Positions 13,466 to 25,610 of a DNA stretch of 64,000 bases are shown here, in pieces (position 1 is the first letter of the stretch; each line of letters opens with the position of its first letter). Location: assembly GCA_013433145.1 (NCBI GenBank), contig CM024174.1, positions 8,650,336 to 8,714,335 of the forward strand, given 5' to 3'. Origin of the DNA: Ascaris suum (taxonomy: Eukaryota; Nematoda; Chromadorea; Rhabditida; Ascarididae). A program made the position numbers and the translations under genes. The notes beneath the pieces were generated by a model. It was not told where the DNA came from. It ran no database searches and saw only the letters and a program-made list of their open reading frames with translations.

Positions 13466-14120
13466 ATTGTTTCCTAACTTTCACTCTCTGTCATCTTCAA
13501 GACTGGTATCTACTGCTTCGATCCTTCTTTGGCCCCTCGCAACTGTGATGGAAGTGAACGGGTCAAGTGTGAACGAGGAACAAGCAGTTTGAAACAGTAT
13601 GAGAAGAAGTAATCATTCTGGGAGCGCTCTTTGCTTCCGCAGTGTTCGCCATAGAAGTGCAAGCGCTGGAACATGGAGAGATCGTCTGACCTTGGCAACA
13701 CCGCGTTAGCAGTGATGCTGGCTCTCTTCAGTTAACACAATATGTTTCATTGCTTTTACTTCTCACCTGTAGACTGCCATTTCATTCTGCTAATAGCGGC
13801 AGTTATCCTAATGGCGACGTTATATACAGGCGCGCAGGGTTTTATATTCACAGGAACACAAGTTCGCCCTCATTTAACTTAATTAAACAGCTTTTTCAGA
13901 AGAACTTGCGGAGAAACTCTTGCGCTTGAGCTAACAGACCAAAAAATGTTGAATGCCTATTGCTCAAGCTTATTTTCATTTCCTCACTTGCTTTCTGCAA
14001 GTGTAAGCGTTTAATACGATCATTCCTAGTAGACATTCCGAAGCATTATTAGGAGAACAGGAAGAACGGTGTTTTTCGAGACGACGAATGAAATCCGTGA
14101 AACTGTTTGCAATGCGGCAC

Positions 14121-14298
14121 CTGTGGCTTCCGTTTTAGTGAATAGCTCATCGGAGGGGTCTTTTGAGGTATCTTCATCGGCGGAGGCAGTGGTGGCGGCT
14201 GCTGCTTTTGCATCGCCTGCAATATTCTTTTTCAACTCATCCTTTATACCATGGCAATCAGCGCGAATTTCACAGCGGATGAGTATGGTTGCAACCAT
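14121..14298 (-). CDS. Candidate first exon, unknown protein
   Basis: An ATG at 14298 preceded by an A-run (a context common for worm starts) opens 59 codons that end at an ACAG|GTGCCG donor in phase 1. The N-terminus reads MVATILIRCEIRADCHGIKD, followed by an Ala-, Ser-, Thr- and Asp-rich low-complexity stretch (AAAATTASADEDTSKD). The opposite strand is also open with an Ala/Ser-rich frame, which I treat as its shadow. No family is recognised. Confidence 0.38.
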
Positions 14299-15129
14299 TT
14301 TTTTCAAAAATTTGTATTTGGAGAATGAGTAATAACGAGGAATTGTGCTCAGTCATGTACAAAATCCCTGATATTTGGTAATGCCTCATTCCATGGCACT
14401 GTTAGCTGCCAGCAACGCTACCTTCCTCGACAAAAATGAACTAAAATTAGGTTAAGATCGTTTTAGCTTCATCTTAAAGGAGATCTGAACAACGCTTGTC
14501 AAATAAATTCGTAATATGCATTTCATGTCTGAATTTTGCTCAACATTTATCCGTTATCTCTCACTTCAACTCGTCTTGTGAAAAGCTTTCCATTTTTGCC
14601 CAGAGCCTGTGCCAAAAATCTGCTGGTGAGTAATGATGTCCGCTCATAAAGGATCGGCAGTTTGCACAAAAACGAGGGGGATTTATTTGGAACATCTTAA
14701 CACCTCAAGGATCATAAGCACCAAGCAAGGAAGAAATAAACCCAAATTTTCAAGCACTATTTTGGCTCTTTTCCTATTTTCAGAAGCATCAGTCGCTATT
14801 TCGTACTCTTCAAAACGGTTTCGAAATATTTTCTTCTTTCAGTTGGAACCGACTTGATGTGAACGGTATTTTGGACGACGATAACATGGTTAGAAAGAAA
14901 AATAATTAGGTGATCCTCATAGATAGTTCATCAGTTTTTTTCTAACTGATGTGCTTTTATTCATTCGCTGTTTGGCTCCTCTCCAAATCTCTTCCAAGGA
15001 TTCTTGCGCATCATAGCACGAGTGTCAGTTGTCTAGGCTTCTCCCCGTGTTTGATAAATGAGCCCAAAAAAAGTTGTTTTCGCACACGCGTTGCAACCAT
15101 TACACAAATAATTTTCCATTCAACAGCAC

Positions 15130-15275
15130 CTGTCCAAGCTCGGGAGGTTTCGAGTAATAATAGTCTGGATCTTCATAATCCTTCTGAGCAGATGCAATAT
15201 CTGTGAAGGGACTCTTCTGAAGCTGAGGCTGAGGTGATGTTCGAAACCATCGCTCATGTGCAGGCATCGTTGCTT
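15130..15275 (-). CDS. Candidate internal exon, unknown protein
   Basis: A TTTATTTAG acceptor and an ACAG|GTGCTG donor bound 146 bases, open in one frame (phase 1 in, phase 0 out). The translation is polar with Pro, Gln and Tyr clusters (HERWFRTSPQPQLQKSP, then YEDPDYYYSKPPELGQ), resembling a cytosolic tail or linker with possible tyrosine phosphorylation sites. No domain is recognised. Confidence 0.45.
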
Positions 15276-15914
15276 CTAAATAAAAGCGGCACATTGAAGT
15301 AGGTGATAATCATTTTTGAAAAGAAAACGCTTTAAATGGCAAATGAGATGGCTAATAGAAGCCCACGTTTTCGACAATTGAGAATGCAAGAGTATGATCT
15401 TCCTAACCAACTTCCACACTTTAGTTATTAGTGAAGGGTTCCTACTTATCCATTCGTCCCCTTGCAGCGATAGAAGGTGTTACTTAGAAAACCATAGACA
15501 GCGCTCCTGCATAGAGTACGGACCGATCGATGGTTTTCAACGATGTTTGTGCTACATATGTTCTGCGTGAAGTGCCATCGGAAATGCAAAGCTGATTCTC
15601 CGCTTGAAATTTTATGGTCATATTGTCGGTTTTCTGAATGTGATTTTCCCAATGATTAATAAGAAAAACACAGCGATTTTCGAGTGTTTTATAAAAACTT
15701 ATGACTGAGATGCACCCAGTATGCGGATATGAGCGTTTTTTAAACTTGACAGCAAACGTTGCCTCAGCACTGTCTCAACCCTGAGGTTTTTTGGAAATCA
15801 CCTGCACTTCGGCAAGCTTCGAAAATTCTGAGTTCCTTTTGCTAAAACGTTTAACGCGATTTAGTGAATGCCGTATTAAAGCAGAATAGAATTAGCTTTG
15901 CTTGGGTCATACGT

Positions 15915-15951
15915 CACAAAACGCCATGATCGATAATCATGGCGTTTTGTG
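15915..15951. repeat. Perfect 16-bp inverted repeat, 5-base loop
   Basis: The arms CACAAAACGCCATGAT (15915-15930) and ATCATGGCGTTTTGTG (15936-15951) are exact reverse complements around the loop CGATA. It could fold as a hairpin in RNA from either strand or form a cruciform. It is not inside any recognised exon. Confidence 0.9.
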
Positions 15952-16230
15952 GCAATGGTGTAAAAAAGCGAACAACCGAAGCATAGAATGATTTGATGTG
16001 TAATTTTACTTTCAGTTATTGTGAGTGAACGAAGAATAAAAAAAATTGATTCAAAGGTCATTCAAATGTAAAAATGCCGTGAAAAATAATCACTAAAACA
16101 TGTACTACTTAGAAAATTCAATTTCTGAGACTTTTTACACGGCAAAAGGTCTCATGAAGCTTTTGATATTTAAACGCCACACGGAATAATCAGTCGGATG
16201 AGGTGAAGCATATTTTAAAGACTACGTGGT

Positions 16231-16245
16231 GGGGGGGGGGGGGGG
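16231..16245. repeat. G15 homopolymer
   Basis: Fifteen G in a row, followed by A and six more G. Similar G/C runs occur at 1820-1834 (C15), 26183-26194 (C12), 49053-49067 (G15) and 50746-50757 (C12). Confidence 0.95.
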
Positions 16246-18443
16246 AGGGGGGAAGGCAATCTGAGCAGAATGACATGGTAATGTTCTTTTGTTATTTTTT
16301 CATTTCGTCTCATGCTCTTCCTAGTTTTCCGACTTCTCAACGGCCGAGAAAGTAAATGTCTCTTATGGTTCGTAGCCTTCTTGTGAAAGAGGAGCGAAAA
16401 AAACCGAACGACTTTAGACAGATATAATGATATCAGTTACAGTTAATGAGAAGCTTTTTCGTGGATCCATCTGCATTCTTAATGTGCAAACTACAATAAA
16501 TGGATGGATACCATAACCGAATGCAGCATGTCTGCTTTGAACATTGTATGCAGTTCCTGATAACTTCTGCACAGTCGGCATTATGGTGATGCCACAGCAA
16601 TGCTTCATTTTACACATCTCTGCTCATTTCTCCACCCTACATCTAAAATCATAAGGACCCCGTACCACAGCTCTACTCCCAAGTTCGCTTGTCGCGATCC
16701 ATGTAGGCTTCATTTATCTGCCGTTAAAAAGAGCAAATTTTTGTTATAAATTCATCAGCAGTCATATCCAGCACAAAAATCATGCGTTCGGGGGTGGGGG
16801 AGAGGGGACGGTGAAAAACTACGTCGATTAATATTTTGCTGCTTTCATCATACTGTTGCAGCTATCATCAGTAGCCATGTGGAATATCTATGCTAAGTTG
16901 CATTGCGCAATAGGCAAACAATAATTATATGAACGTCATTAATGCGCATAATAACAAACTAAGCACAATCCAATTCGAATAAGAAGTTAAGCATTATGGA
17001 ATTTGTTGGGGGTGAATCGAAAATTGCTAAAGTGCTTCCCTCGGATGAAATGCGCCAACCTTTGCGATTCGTTCAGCACCGTAAATATGTTCTCCTGTTA
17101 ATTCAAGTGCGGCAAAATGCGGTGGTTGAACTACGCACATGTTCGTCATCATAACTGTTTTAATGAGAAGAAAAGAGAACGAAAAAGTATGGCGAATATA
17201 TTATATGCGCTAGCAGATGCTAGAGAAATAATGAACACGGTCGGGCATTCATACGGCGTTCACGCCATTGCGACACTTGCAGAAGAGATTGAAAATATTT
17301 ATAATTTTGCTCTCATCTAGGAAACGCGTTCTTTTCAGCTTTCAGTTGAGCCGAAGACAGTTCTCCTCCCATGATGGCCATTGTTGTAGGATGCCGCTAA
17401 TTCACTACACTTTTCGTCTTTCTTATTAATAGAGTTGTGAGGCTTTTCTCCATACCCCACATTTTTATGACATCATGTTTCCGGTAGGTAAGCTTGGAGG
17501 TACCTTTGAGTTGCTGAAGTGTACTGCAGTGCTCAAATGGATTGACAGCGATCAGTGGATCCACATAAATATGCATTCCTCTCATGTGCGATCGAAAGAC
17601 CGATTCGTGGCCTGATAGAACAGCGGTTCAGTGCTTAAAACGGCGCAACATGGTGCTGACGAATGTGTAATGCGACCTTTACAATAATGACAGAATCGCG
17701 CTATTGGAAGCATTCTATTGAGGCAGCAACACCGGTTGTTAAGGATACAATCTTGACAGGTGTCATACAAGGGTGGGTTTTATGAAGGTGGGTTCGGTGG
17801 TTGGCAAATGAAAACAGCATCAGTTAATGTCTTAAGCTATACCAATTCAGTGATTATTCGTATAGCCTTCTTAGCACAAAAGCGAGTGATGGAAGATGAA
17901 GGAGCAATGCACATAACGGCTCGATGCCTCACATTCCACGACCATGCGAATCCAGCTGGTACTGCAGGTGGGGAGGAAAGAGAAATGCTTCAGGCAAGAC
18001 AGCACGTAATACCTTTTGAGATGTCAACACCGTAACTAATCTACTAAAACAAATATTCAAAAAATAATGTATAATTTAGTACGGCTCTCTGCAAAAGGGA
18101 CGCGGACACAAATCCGTGCGTCCATCCCGCAGAACTGCTAATCCAGCCGCTTTGTGTAGCCAACCACTTCAGTCTTCCCATTATCCAAAGCAAGTTCGAA
18201 GCATGGCGCGCCCACACGTAAATAAATAAAGAGCAAAGCGAGATTAATCTGTGCATAGAGATTTGTGCGTTACGACATTTGAATTCACTCTTATGCCCCC
18301 ACAGAAGACGTTATGAAAGAGGCTTTCAAATAGAATGAAATCAAATGCGGAAGTCAAGCCTAGCGAGAGGTCATGCCGATTAATTTTATTGTTTCAGCAC
18401 TTTTCGTTTGCAAATTGAGGTCGCCAAATAAACGATCAAATAC

Positions 18444-18533
18444 TTGCATCCAGATCGACGTGGTGTCGCTGCAATGCAATATCTCGGCATAAAACAATCG
18501 CATAATAAACATAAGAATCCTGAAGCAATTGAG
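18444..18533 (-). CDS. Candidate 90-base internal exon
   Basis: A very good TTTTTCAG acceptor is followed by 90 bases open in the frame reading QLLQDSYVYYAIVLCRDIAL, then QRHHVDLDA, ending at a GATGCAA|GTATTT donor (phase 1 in, phase 1 out). The protein looks like a helical segment of a globular domain. A different frame of the same DNA stays open longer but ignores the splice sites. No family is recognised. Confidence 0.4.
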
Positions 18534-21500
18534 CTGAAAAACTTCTAAGTGGATATAATTTGAGCTGCCATCATCTGCGCTACAGGAAGCTTGGTCACAA
18601 AACATGGAAGAGCTCCACATCCGCTCGAAAACTTTTGAACGGCGATCTCCGTGCAATTCGACTAGCTTGAAACTTTCCCTCCTTGAAAATCAACTCTTCC
18701 CAACCGAATATCCAACTAGTATTTTCAAAATCAGAGATTGATGGAACTAGCCATATTCCAAAATTTTGAGCGTTCAGCCGGTCGGACTTTCATTTGGGGA
18801 AACTGGTGTTAAAAATTTCAGAAGCCGACCAGACAGCTTTGATTGGGCAATGGATTGTGAGATGAAGTGGGAATAGGTAGACAGCTCGTGACGAGATCAA
18901 GCGTGAATTTGCGAATAGTGGCATATACGGTTGAATATCAGCTAAAGCGTTAAAATGTGATGTCATTGCACAGGAGGTTTCGCTAAAACGCGTGGTGGTA
19001 AATGATGGGCTCTAGGGTGATTTGTGAGACGGTGAACGGTTGCTTGTCAGTCTGATTTGATATGCAGTAAGTCGTATAGCTGAATATGAGCGTCCTGAGC
19101 AGTAACGTTGCATCAGTTTCGCTTTGGCGAACCAGCCGGTCACTTGCCCTGCGACTGCTTTCGTGTGGGCTAACTTCGCTCTAGTCACTTGCATCGCCCA
19201 TCTCTCAGCAAGGCTGTTGGGAAATTTCAAGTAGAGAGGGGGGTATACGTAGGCTTACAGCTGATAAATAATTGTACATAAAATTTTCGAAAAGCTTGAC
19301 TAAAGGGAAAATGTGAGTTTGTTCGTCTCACAGTGCATGAAACGTTTGGTTTTGATCTCGAAAAAAACATTTAATTCCAACAATGTTTCTACCGCAAACA
19401 TTCTATATTCTTAAATGCATTCATTTGCTGGAATATTGAATGCTTATAAAACTTACCTCTTTATTCAAGCTTTTTTTCAAGGATTCTTTGCTGTCTTAAG
19501 GCTTCCTAACATTTTTGATTGCTCAGTTGAACTGGCTTGTTTCGCTGAAGCTCACTAGTTATATCGATTTCTTTCTTTTTTGTTTCGCTACCCGATTCCA
19601 TGTTGTAACGGCAAACAATGAATTGCCTGAGGAAAATTCATATGAAGCATTGGAACATTAAATTACCGGTCGAAATTTCCTATTATCACATAAGGTATCA
19701 TTATCACAAACGCATAACTCCCATGCAGACCAGAAGAATATCGCCAGACGAAGCCTGGACTTCGGATTTCATTGTGCTCCATGCAGACGAGGATGCCATG
19801 TATAAAAATGCCGGGAAATTGATTCATGGCTCCTTATATGGCATAGATAGGGCATTTTCATTTGTGACGTTAACTTCCAGTTAGACAGCACCGTCCACAT
19901 TTCTTCTTCGCCTTTCTCTCTCCAGAGGTGTAATGAAAAACCTCGCAGAATGTTTTGGGAAGTGAAGCTTTTAGCGTTCACTCACTTTCGCTACCCAAAC
20001 CAAAAGCTCTCAGCAGAAAAGGATGTAAACTTTTGCATTCAAGCAGCTAGGGCATTAGCGAAGCCCAAAATGCAGCTATGTTCCGCAAGCGGAAAGGCGC
20101 AATGATGAGTCCAGCAGATAAGCGCGTTTATTCCAGTCCATAGCTATCAGCTTTTTCTGTAGCCTGGCACCGTACGGTTACTCCACTTCTAAAGAATAGA
20201 AACCAAATGTTTTTATAATTGATAAATTAATTTCAAAGAAGAGGAAGAGACTCGCAAACTCGAAATAATTACGCTGCGAAGCTTTTGAATACTATCCTTC
20301 TTTCATTCCTACCCCTTCACCTATGAAAATGACAAATGGCGTTACCTTGTGGATTTCTTTTATGAATGTTCATTTCGGGGTTAGTCCTTTTCTGCAACTT
20401 TCGAAGCAGGTTTGAGCAGTACGGCATGGAACCGTCCCACTGTCCCACTCCCAGATGAACTGTCCCACTCCCCCTAGAAAACCCTCTTCAGTTATGGCAT
20501 TAATCACGATATTTGCAGCACTCTCACAGTGCTTCTAACAAATGGGTTTTTTCTGTTTCAGTTTTCTAAATGAACTTCGGAAAGCGCAGTGTGCACTTCC
20601 ACTGCAAAGGTGCATTCGAAATTTCCTCTTATTACATGAAGCATCAAATTAACTGCAAACTAACGCGTATATGCGCACATTTGGAAAAGCGAAACTTGCG
20701 GCCGAAGTGGCCAAATTTTCCGGAATAGCCAGCCCTATAGTGTGCTATTACCCCTATACAAATCAAAACACGTCGCCCTGCAGTAACGATCCGGCGTTCA
20801 CCTGCTGGCGCGGCAATGTTGCTTTCCTCAAAATGCGGTCTCGGTACTCCTCCTTAGTGATCAGTAACCATCACTATGATACATACAATGAGTTGTTCAT
20901 ATTCTGGCACGATCATTTTGCGAGTGAATGCGTTATACATCGAGCATAAAGGTGCCATTGTTAAACGCAGCATTGTACATATTCAATTAAGGTGGACGGA
21001 ATGCTGTTGGCGTTAGACCTGAACCAACAGTTGCACATCTCGGAATGTGACAACCTTTAGAGGAATGATGAAAGAAAACTTGCAACTTGAAAAACGTGTG
21101 GTCACATCCACTCGCTCCATTCAATCACCAAGAAGGCACTAACACGTCAATCATATGCTTTACAACCGGCATTAACGAAAGCTTTCAAAAATGCGAATAT
21201 TGACATTTTTCTTTCGTTCCCTATGCAGTTCACTGCCAAAGTTCAGATTTTGGTGAAATTGTTAACGTTGGCGAGTTTTTTAAAAATTGTATCACTCAAA
21301 GTGAACACGGATGTAATACTTTTGCATCCATATGAGATATTCATGAACAAACTGAGGGCTTGCCTATAAGGGAATTGAAAGACAAAGAAAAGAGAATTAG
21401 TTGAAATGCTATGCTAATTTCTACGTATCAAGCAAAGAACACAAGCGATCACAGAAGAATAGGTAAATTATTTAGTGAAACAATTCGCGTGAGATAGCGG

Positions 21501-22806
21501 AATATGCACATGCAGTACAGGAGCGAAATAAAAGGTTGACATGCTAAACAAATGTGCTCGTGCGAAAATGAGAGGTTAATTGTGAGCAACTTGCCAATGA
21601 GATTACTCAATGGAAATTGAGGCCATTGACATCGTCAACGAAAAACTATGTCATCGAAGCGTTTGCGTTTACTGCTCACCTCGATTAGAATTTCACCAGC
21701 AACAAACGCGTACATCACTCCGACAGGCGTCATCACGCTCCGTTATTCATCGTGTCGAAACAGTGCTCGTCGTCGAATCGCTCGTACCGCCTTCCCATCA
21801 GTTCTCTTTTTTTGTTGAAACAGCGGTATATCTGGCGTCGAAATCAAATTCACCACCGCTTCAAATGAAACAGCGATCAAATGGAAAGGCAAAACGCATT
21901 CGTCTATTGTCACTGATGTTAGACTCGCTGGCGTTTATACACTCGTTTTTGGTCTATTTTCTTTAGCGATGAAGTCCTTTAAATTCTTCCGAACGACGAT
22001 GCGAATCCGGTGGTAGCAGCATATGATCTCTAGCACTTCGATACATGTCCGAGTCGATAATTCATCATGAAATTGATGTTTTTTTGATGCATAGTTTTGA
22101 GGACATATGCATCTGCAGCAACGGGCGAATTCAGATGCACTTCAAAATTGAAACGATCGCGAGCACAACACCATGTTAAATTTGCTGTTGCAGTTTCTAG
22201 CTTCTCCTTTCACGAGTATACTGCTCTGTTTTACTGCTTCAACAGTAAATATCTCTAAGATCGCAAGACATCTGTGGCAGTCTGATTACTGAGGTGGAAT
22301 TTTTGTCGCTTTCTGACATACTAATCATGTCAATGCTATGTTTTGCCCTTGCTTATACGCTTATTGCATGTGCTGATATTTGTGGACTCTCAAATCTTTT
22401 GCAGTTTGCATATATTTTTTCTCCATTGGGAATAGGTGACTTCTCACGTTTAAGCATTGTAGGTGCAAAAAAAAAAAACTATTCATTCATATATTTGTAA
22501 ATCGAGAGATAGCTTTCCAGCCACCTCTATGAATGCGCAGTTATGGAGAACGGTATAACGAGGCTACCTCTGTGAGTATGTGTGCATATACCTGTACCGC
22601 TCTTTACAACTTTGGCACTGTACATCGAGTTATGAAATTTGGTAAATATGAAGGGATCGGCTTCCCAAATTCTTCAGATTTACTTGAGGACTAGCACCCT
22701 CTGTCGTGTTGCGTCCGAGTAAACTGCGAACCAGCACAGTATAAGCCGGGAACAGTTTCTCGAATGTATACGATAAGGTGACAAAGACGAAGGGATGCTA
22801 GGATAC
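18534..22806. other. Stretch without an assignable gene
   Basis: Only short overlapping open frames are seen. A small tandem repeat of GTCCCAC occurs near 20434-20468. No RNA gene or transposon ends were recognised. Confidence 0.4.
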
Positions 22807-22924
22807 CTTGAACCGTTTGCACGATCCCGTAGTTGCATCCGGCAAACTCCATACTTCCACCCATCTCATTACGCGCTCCCAAGGCTACATGTATTCCCAA
22901 TAAGCCTTGCGAACAATCTTGCAG
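22807..22924 (-). CDS. Candidate internal exon, unknown protein
   Basis: A strong TATTCATTCCAG acceptor and a TTCAAG|GTATCC donor frame 118 bases, open in phase 0 in and phase 1 out. The translation has the blocks LQDCSQGLL and GGSMEFAGCNYGI. The CSQG...GC spacing loosely recalls the Wnt family, but the Cys-x-Cys pair that should follow CSQG is missing, so I do not assign Wnt. Confidence 0.42.
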
Positions 22925-25390
22925 CTGGAATGAATACATGAGCGCATCAACTCTTTTTTTCTTCACCCGATTCTACCTCAGATTAGCCTCATGACACGTG
23001 CTAGGCACTCGTTTGACTGCCTGCATGCTCTTGACCTCTACTGACTTTGTAGGCCACCACTGCCGCTTGCTCCACAGTCGATGGGCGTACCTTACAACTA
23101 CCGGAAATATTGCGACCAGAGGAGACCCTCTTTTAAAGGCCTTAAGCTTATATAAGAATTTTTTAAAGGAGCTGTGAGTGATTTAAATACCCTGAAGGTT
23201 TTGGGCGCATCTCACGATCTTTCGGCGCACTTTTATTGCTCTTGCTAGAGACGGACTGAATAGAGCAGCCGCTAAATGGAGTCTGAGCAACTCCTTTATC
23301 TGGCAAGTTTTAATAGTGTCCAGATGAAAGTTGATGGACAAATACGGATGAAACAACTATATCGACCGTCAGACGAATACGTATGCTCAAAGGTGAAACG
23401 ATGGCGTAATGCGAAAGCAAATTTCCGAAGGTGCTTAGAAGTTCAGGATGATTGAATACACGAAATAGAGGTACATCCCTCCCTGTATTTATTCTCGGCT
23501 CCCAATATGCGAAGATGTGTGCGAAATTGTAAGGAAAATATCGTGACGGCCGCTTTCATGTACTTCCTCAATTGTTGTACATATTTACATGTTTCAGTGA
23601 AGGTCAATTCAGGCGTTCATTGAAGAATCTTCAAAATGAAATGAGCAATGCATTTGCCACTTGATAAGTACCGCAGCGGAATCACCGATAAGCTTGTCAC
23701 CGCAAGCGGCTTAGTGAAGTATAGCTAATAGCAGTAACACCTCTAATAAGGGTAATTGTTAAACTTGTTTGCTATGTACTATGGTTTCTGACACGTCTAG
23801 AAGGAGACATGACAAAATTGCACCTTTCATTTGACATTCGTCACTTCGTCGATTCGAATGCATTATTGTTCTATGTGCTATCTTGCCTACGTCAAATGCT
23901 TTGTGCAAAAGTTTTCTTGGGCAATTGATCCAGATATTCTCTCTTATAAATCCTAGTCCATTCACTTTAGGCATCACCAGTTTTTTAATCTGGTGCATTT
24001 GTTTATGTTTTTATTTTGCCAGAAGTACTTCTATTCACATTACCCATTCCATCGTTCTCTATTGATTACTATTTTTTAATTCGCTATAGGACGTGCACTC
24101 AAGTCATTCATTGATTATAGTGGCATTTATTTGAGCGTTGCAGAATTGATCTGTTGGGAAGAGAACGTTTTAAAAGTGAATGTGAGCGCTGCTCATGTTT
24201 CTTATAGTCACTTTTCTCTTCTCACTGTCTATAGTAGTGTCACCGAAATTGAAGACCTGATCACTTGAAGGTCAAACACATCGAAAATTTCATTCTTACA
24301 GTTGCGCTGTTCACTGGTTTTTTTTGACAGTGAAATTCTAAGAGAGAAGATTTCTAAGGATGGAAACGTTCAACGAAAAGCCTCGAAGAGAATTTTCGAG
24401 GCTGCTCCAACTCGTCTAGGAAGTTTTGCAAGTGGCAGTTGTTCAGAAATATGCAAACAACATCTCACAGATGTCTTCCAACAACGACAACGTTCAGGAG
24501 ATGGGATGGTGCTGCGCAGGGCTCTTTGCCGGTACCGTATTACATGTGGGGTTTGCCGGCGCAATAACGAAACTGCAGCGAAAGGGATTCTTAAAAAGAG
24601 AAACAACAATCAAACTAATGGTCATTTATTGACGCACCTAATTCCACTTGTTTTCCTATTTATTTCTTCACTTGCGGGCAATTCGCTTTCCATTTCACTC
24701 TGCTGTTTTACTTGTTTAGCAACAATCAGATAACATGGAAGGTGTATTCGTCCGGCTGACTGCATAATCAGCTTGAGGTTAGGTCAACCGATTCCCGGGG
24801 AATTACCAGAGGGGGTGCCTCGACCAATTCAGAGCTCGGATGCTCCCAGGAGGTCGGTTCTCACCACTTACGACCTCTGAAATCTCCCATTTTCGGAGGC
24901 TTTGGGCTCGATTTTTCGTTGAGACGAAAATTTTTGCGCAGCATATTCGTTACAATTGTTCAAGTTGATTTGCAGAACGGAAGTTTCCACTTGAGCGAAC
25001 ATGTAATGAATAAACTTTCAAATAAAGCGTGAAATATTAGGACACATCAGACAGCATCTAAGATATCACAAACTTTTTCCTGAGACCACCCTTTCTTTGC
25101 GGCCGGCATTTGTTAATGAAATCTGACAAGGGTAGAAAATTCAACAAAGAGAGCGCAATTTGAGAGCGATGAGCCGCCCTGTCTTCATCTTCTCTAGGAA
25201 TGCAATACGGTGTCGAGCTTTTTTATGCACATGTTTTGAAGTGTAATTTTACACGACGGATGAAAAAGTTATAGTTGAAGTCATTTCCTCAATGCTTTAG
25301 GCGCAAGCATCGTGCAAAGTGCTTTTAGCAAAATGTGCCATAAATTTTAACGATTTCTACACGGCTCACATCAGTGCAAGCTATTGTTAC
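22925..25390. other. Stretch without an assignable gene
   Basis: Plus-strand open frames at 24302-24733 and 24426-24632 overlap in different frames. Each is partly protein-like (the second has the hydrophobic block GWCCAGLFAGTVLHVGFAGA), which would fit a frameshifted relic, but no start, stop and splice set is consistent. A GC-richer block at 24750-24900 may be an interspersed repeat. Confidence 0.35.
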
Positions 25391-25610
25391 CTCTTTAATG
25401 GGCATGTACCCACCGACACTTGCAGGGATTGGCAAGTGAGGTTTACCGCTGCTCGATATTTGAATATTGTGCGTCTGCTGCTGTTTTTCCGCAAGTTGTG
25501 ATCTCTCTTTGATTTCTGCTGTAGGTGAGGAAATTGGCAGGTTATTCAGATAGGCAATAGCACGATCTTCATAAGCTTTCTGCATTATCCTCATGACTTT
25601 TTCCTGCGCT
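25391..25610 (-). CDS. Candidate exon, unknown helical protein
   Basis: About 73 open codons run to an AAAGAG|GTAACA donor in phase 0. The translation starts with a charged helix (EKVMRIMQKAYEDRAIAYL) and turns into a Pro/Ser/Gln-rich segment (EKQQQTHNIQISSSGKPH), as in nuclear or adaptor proteins. The 5' boundary is unclear; GCGCAG near 25607 is one possible acceptor. No family is recognised. Confidence 0.4.

Larger units (their letters stand above)
15276..18443. other. Stretch without an assignable gene
   Basis: It contains a perfect 16-bp inverted repeat at 15915-15951 (listed separately), a G15 run at 16231-16245 and a short minus-strand open frame at 17585-17504. That frame starts at ATG and ends at an AAAG|GTACCT donor; it may be an exon but is too short to assign. 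Nothing else stands out. Confidence 0.4.

Noticed and set aside
14069..14332. Ala/Ser-rich plus-strand frame
   Set aside because: Reverse shadow of the minus-strand candidate exon with ATG and donor.
17504..17585. Short exon with IYVDPLIAVNP recalling the Eph receptor juxtamembrane YVDP
   Set aside because: Only four residues match, and no kinase exon is found nearby.
24302..24733. 143-codon plus-strand frame
   Set aside because: Protein-like only in its first third; a second frame is better after that. At most a broken relic.
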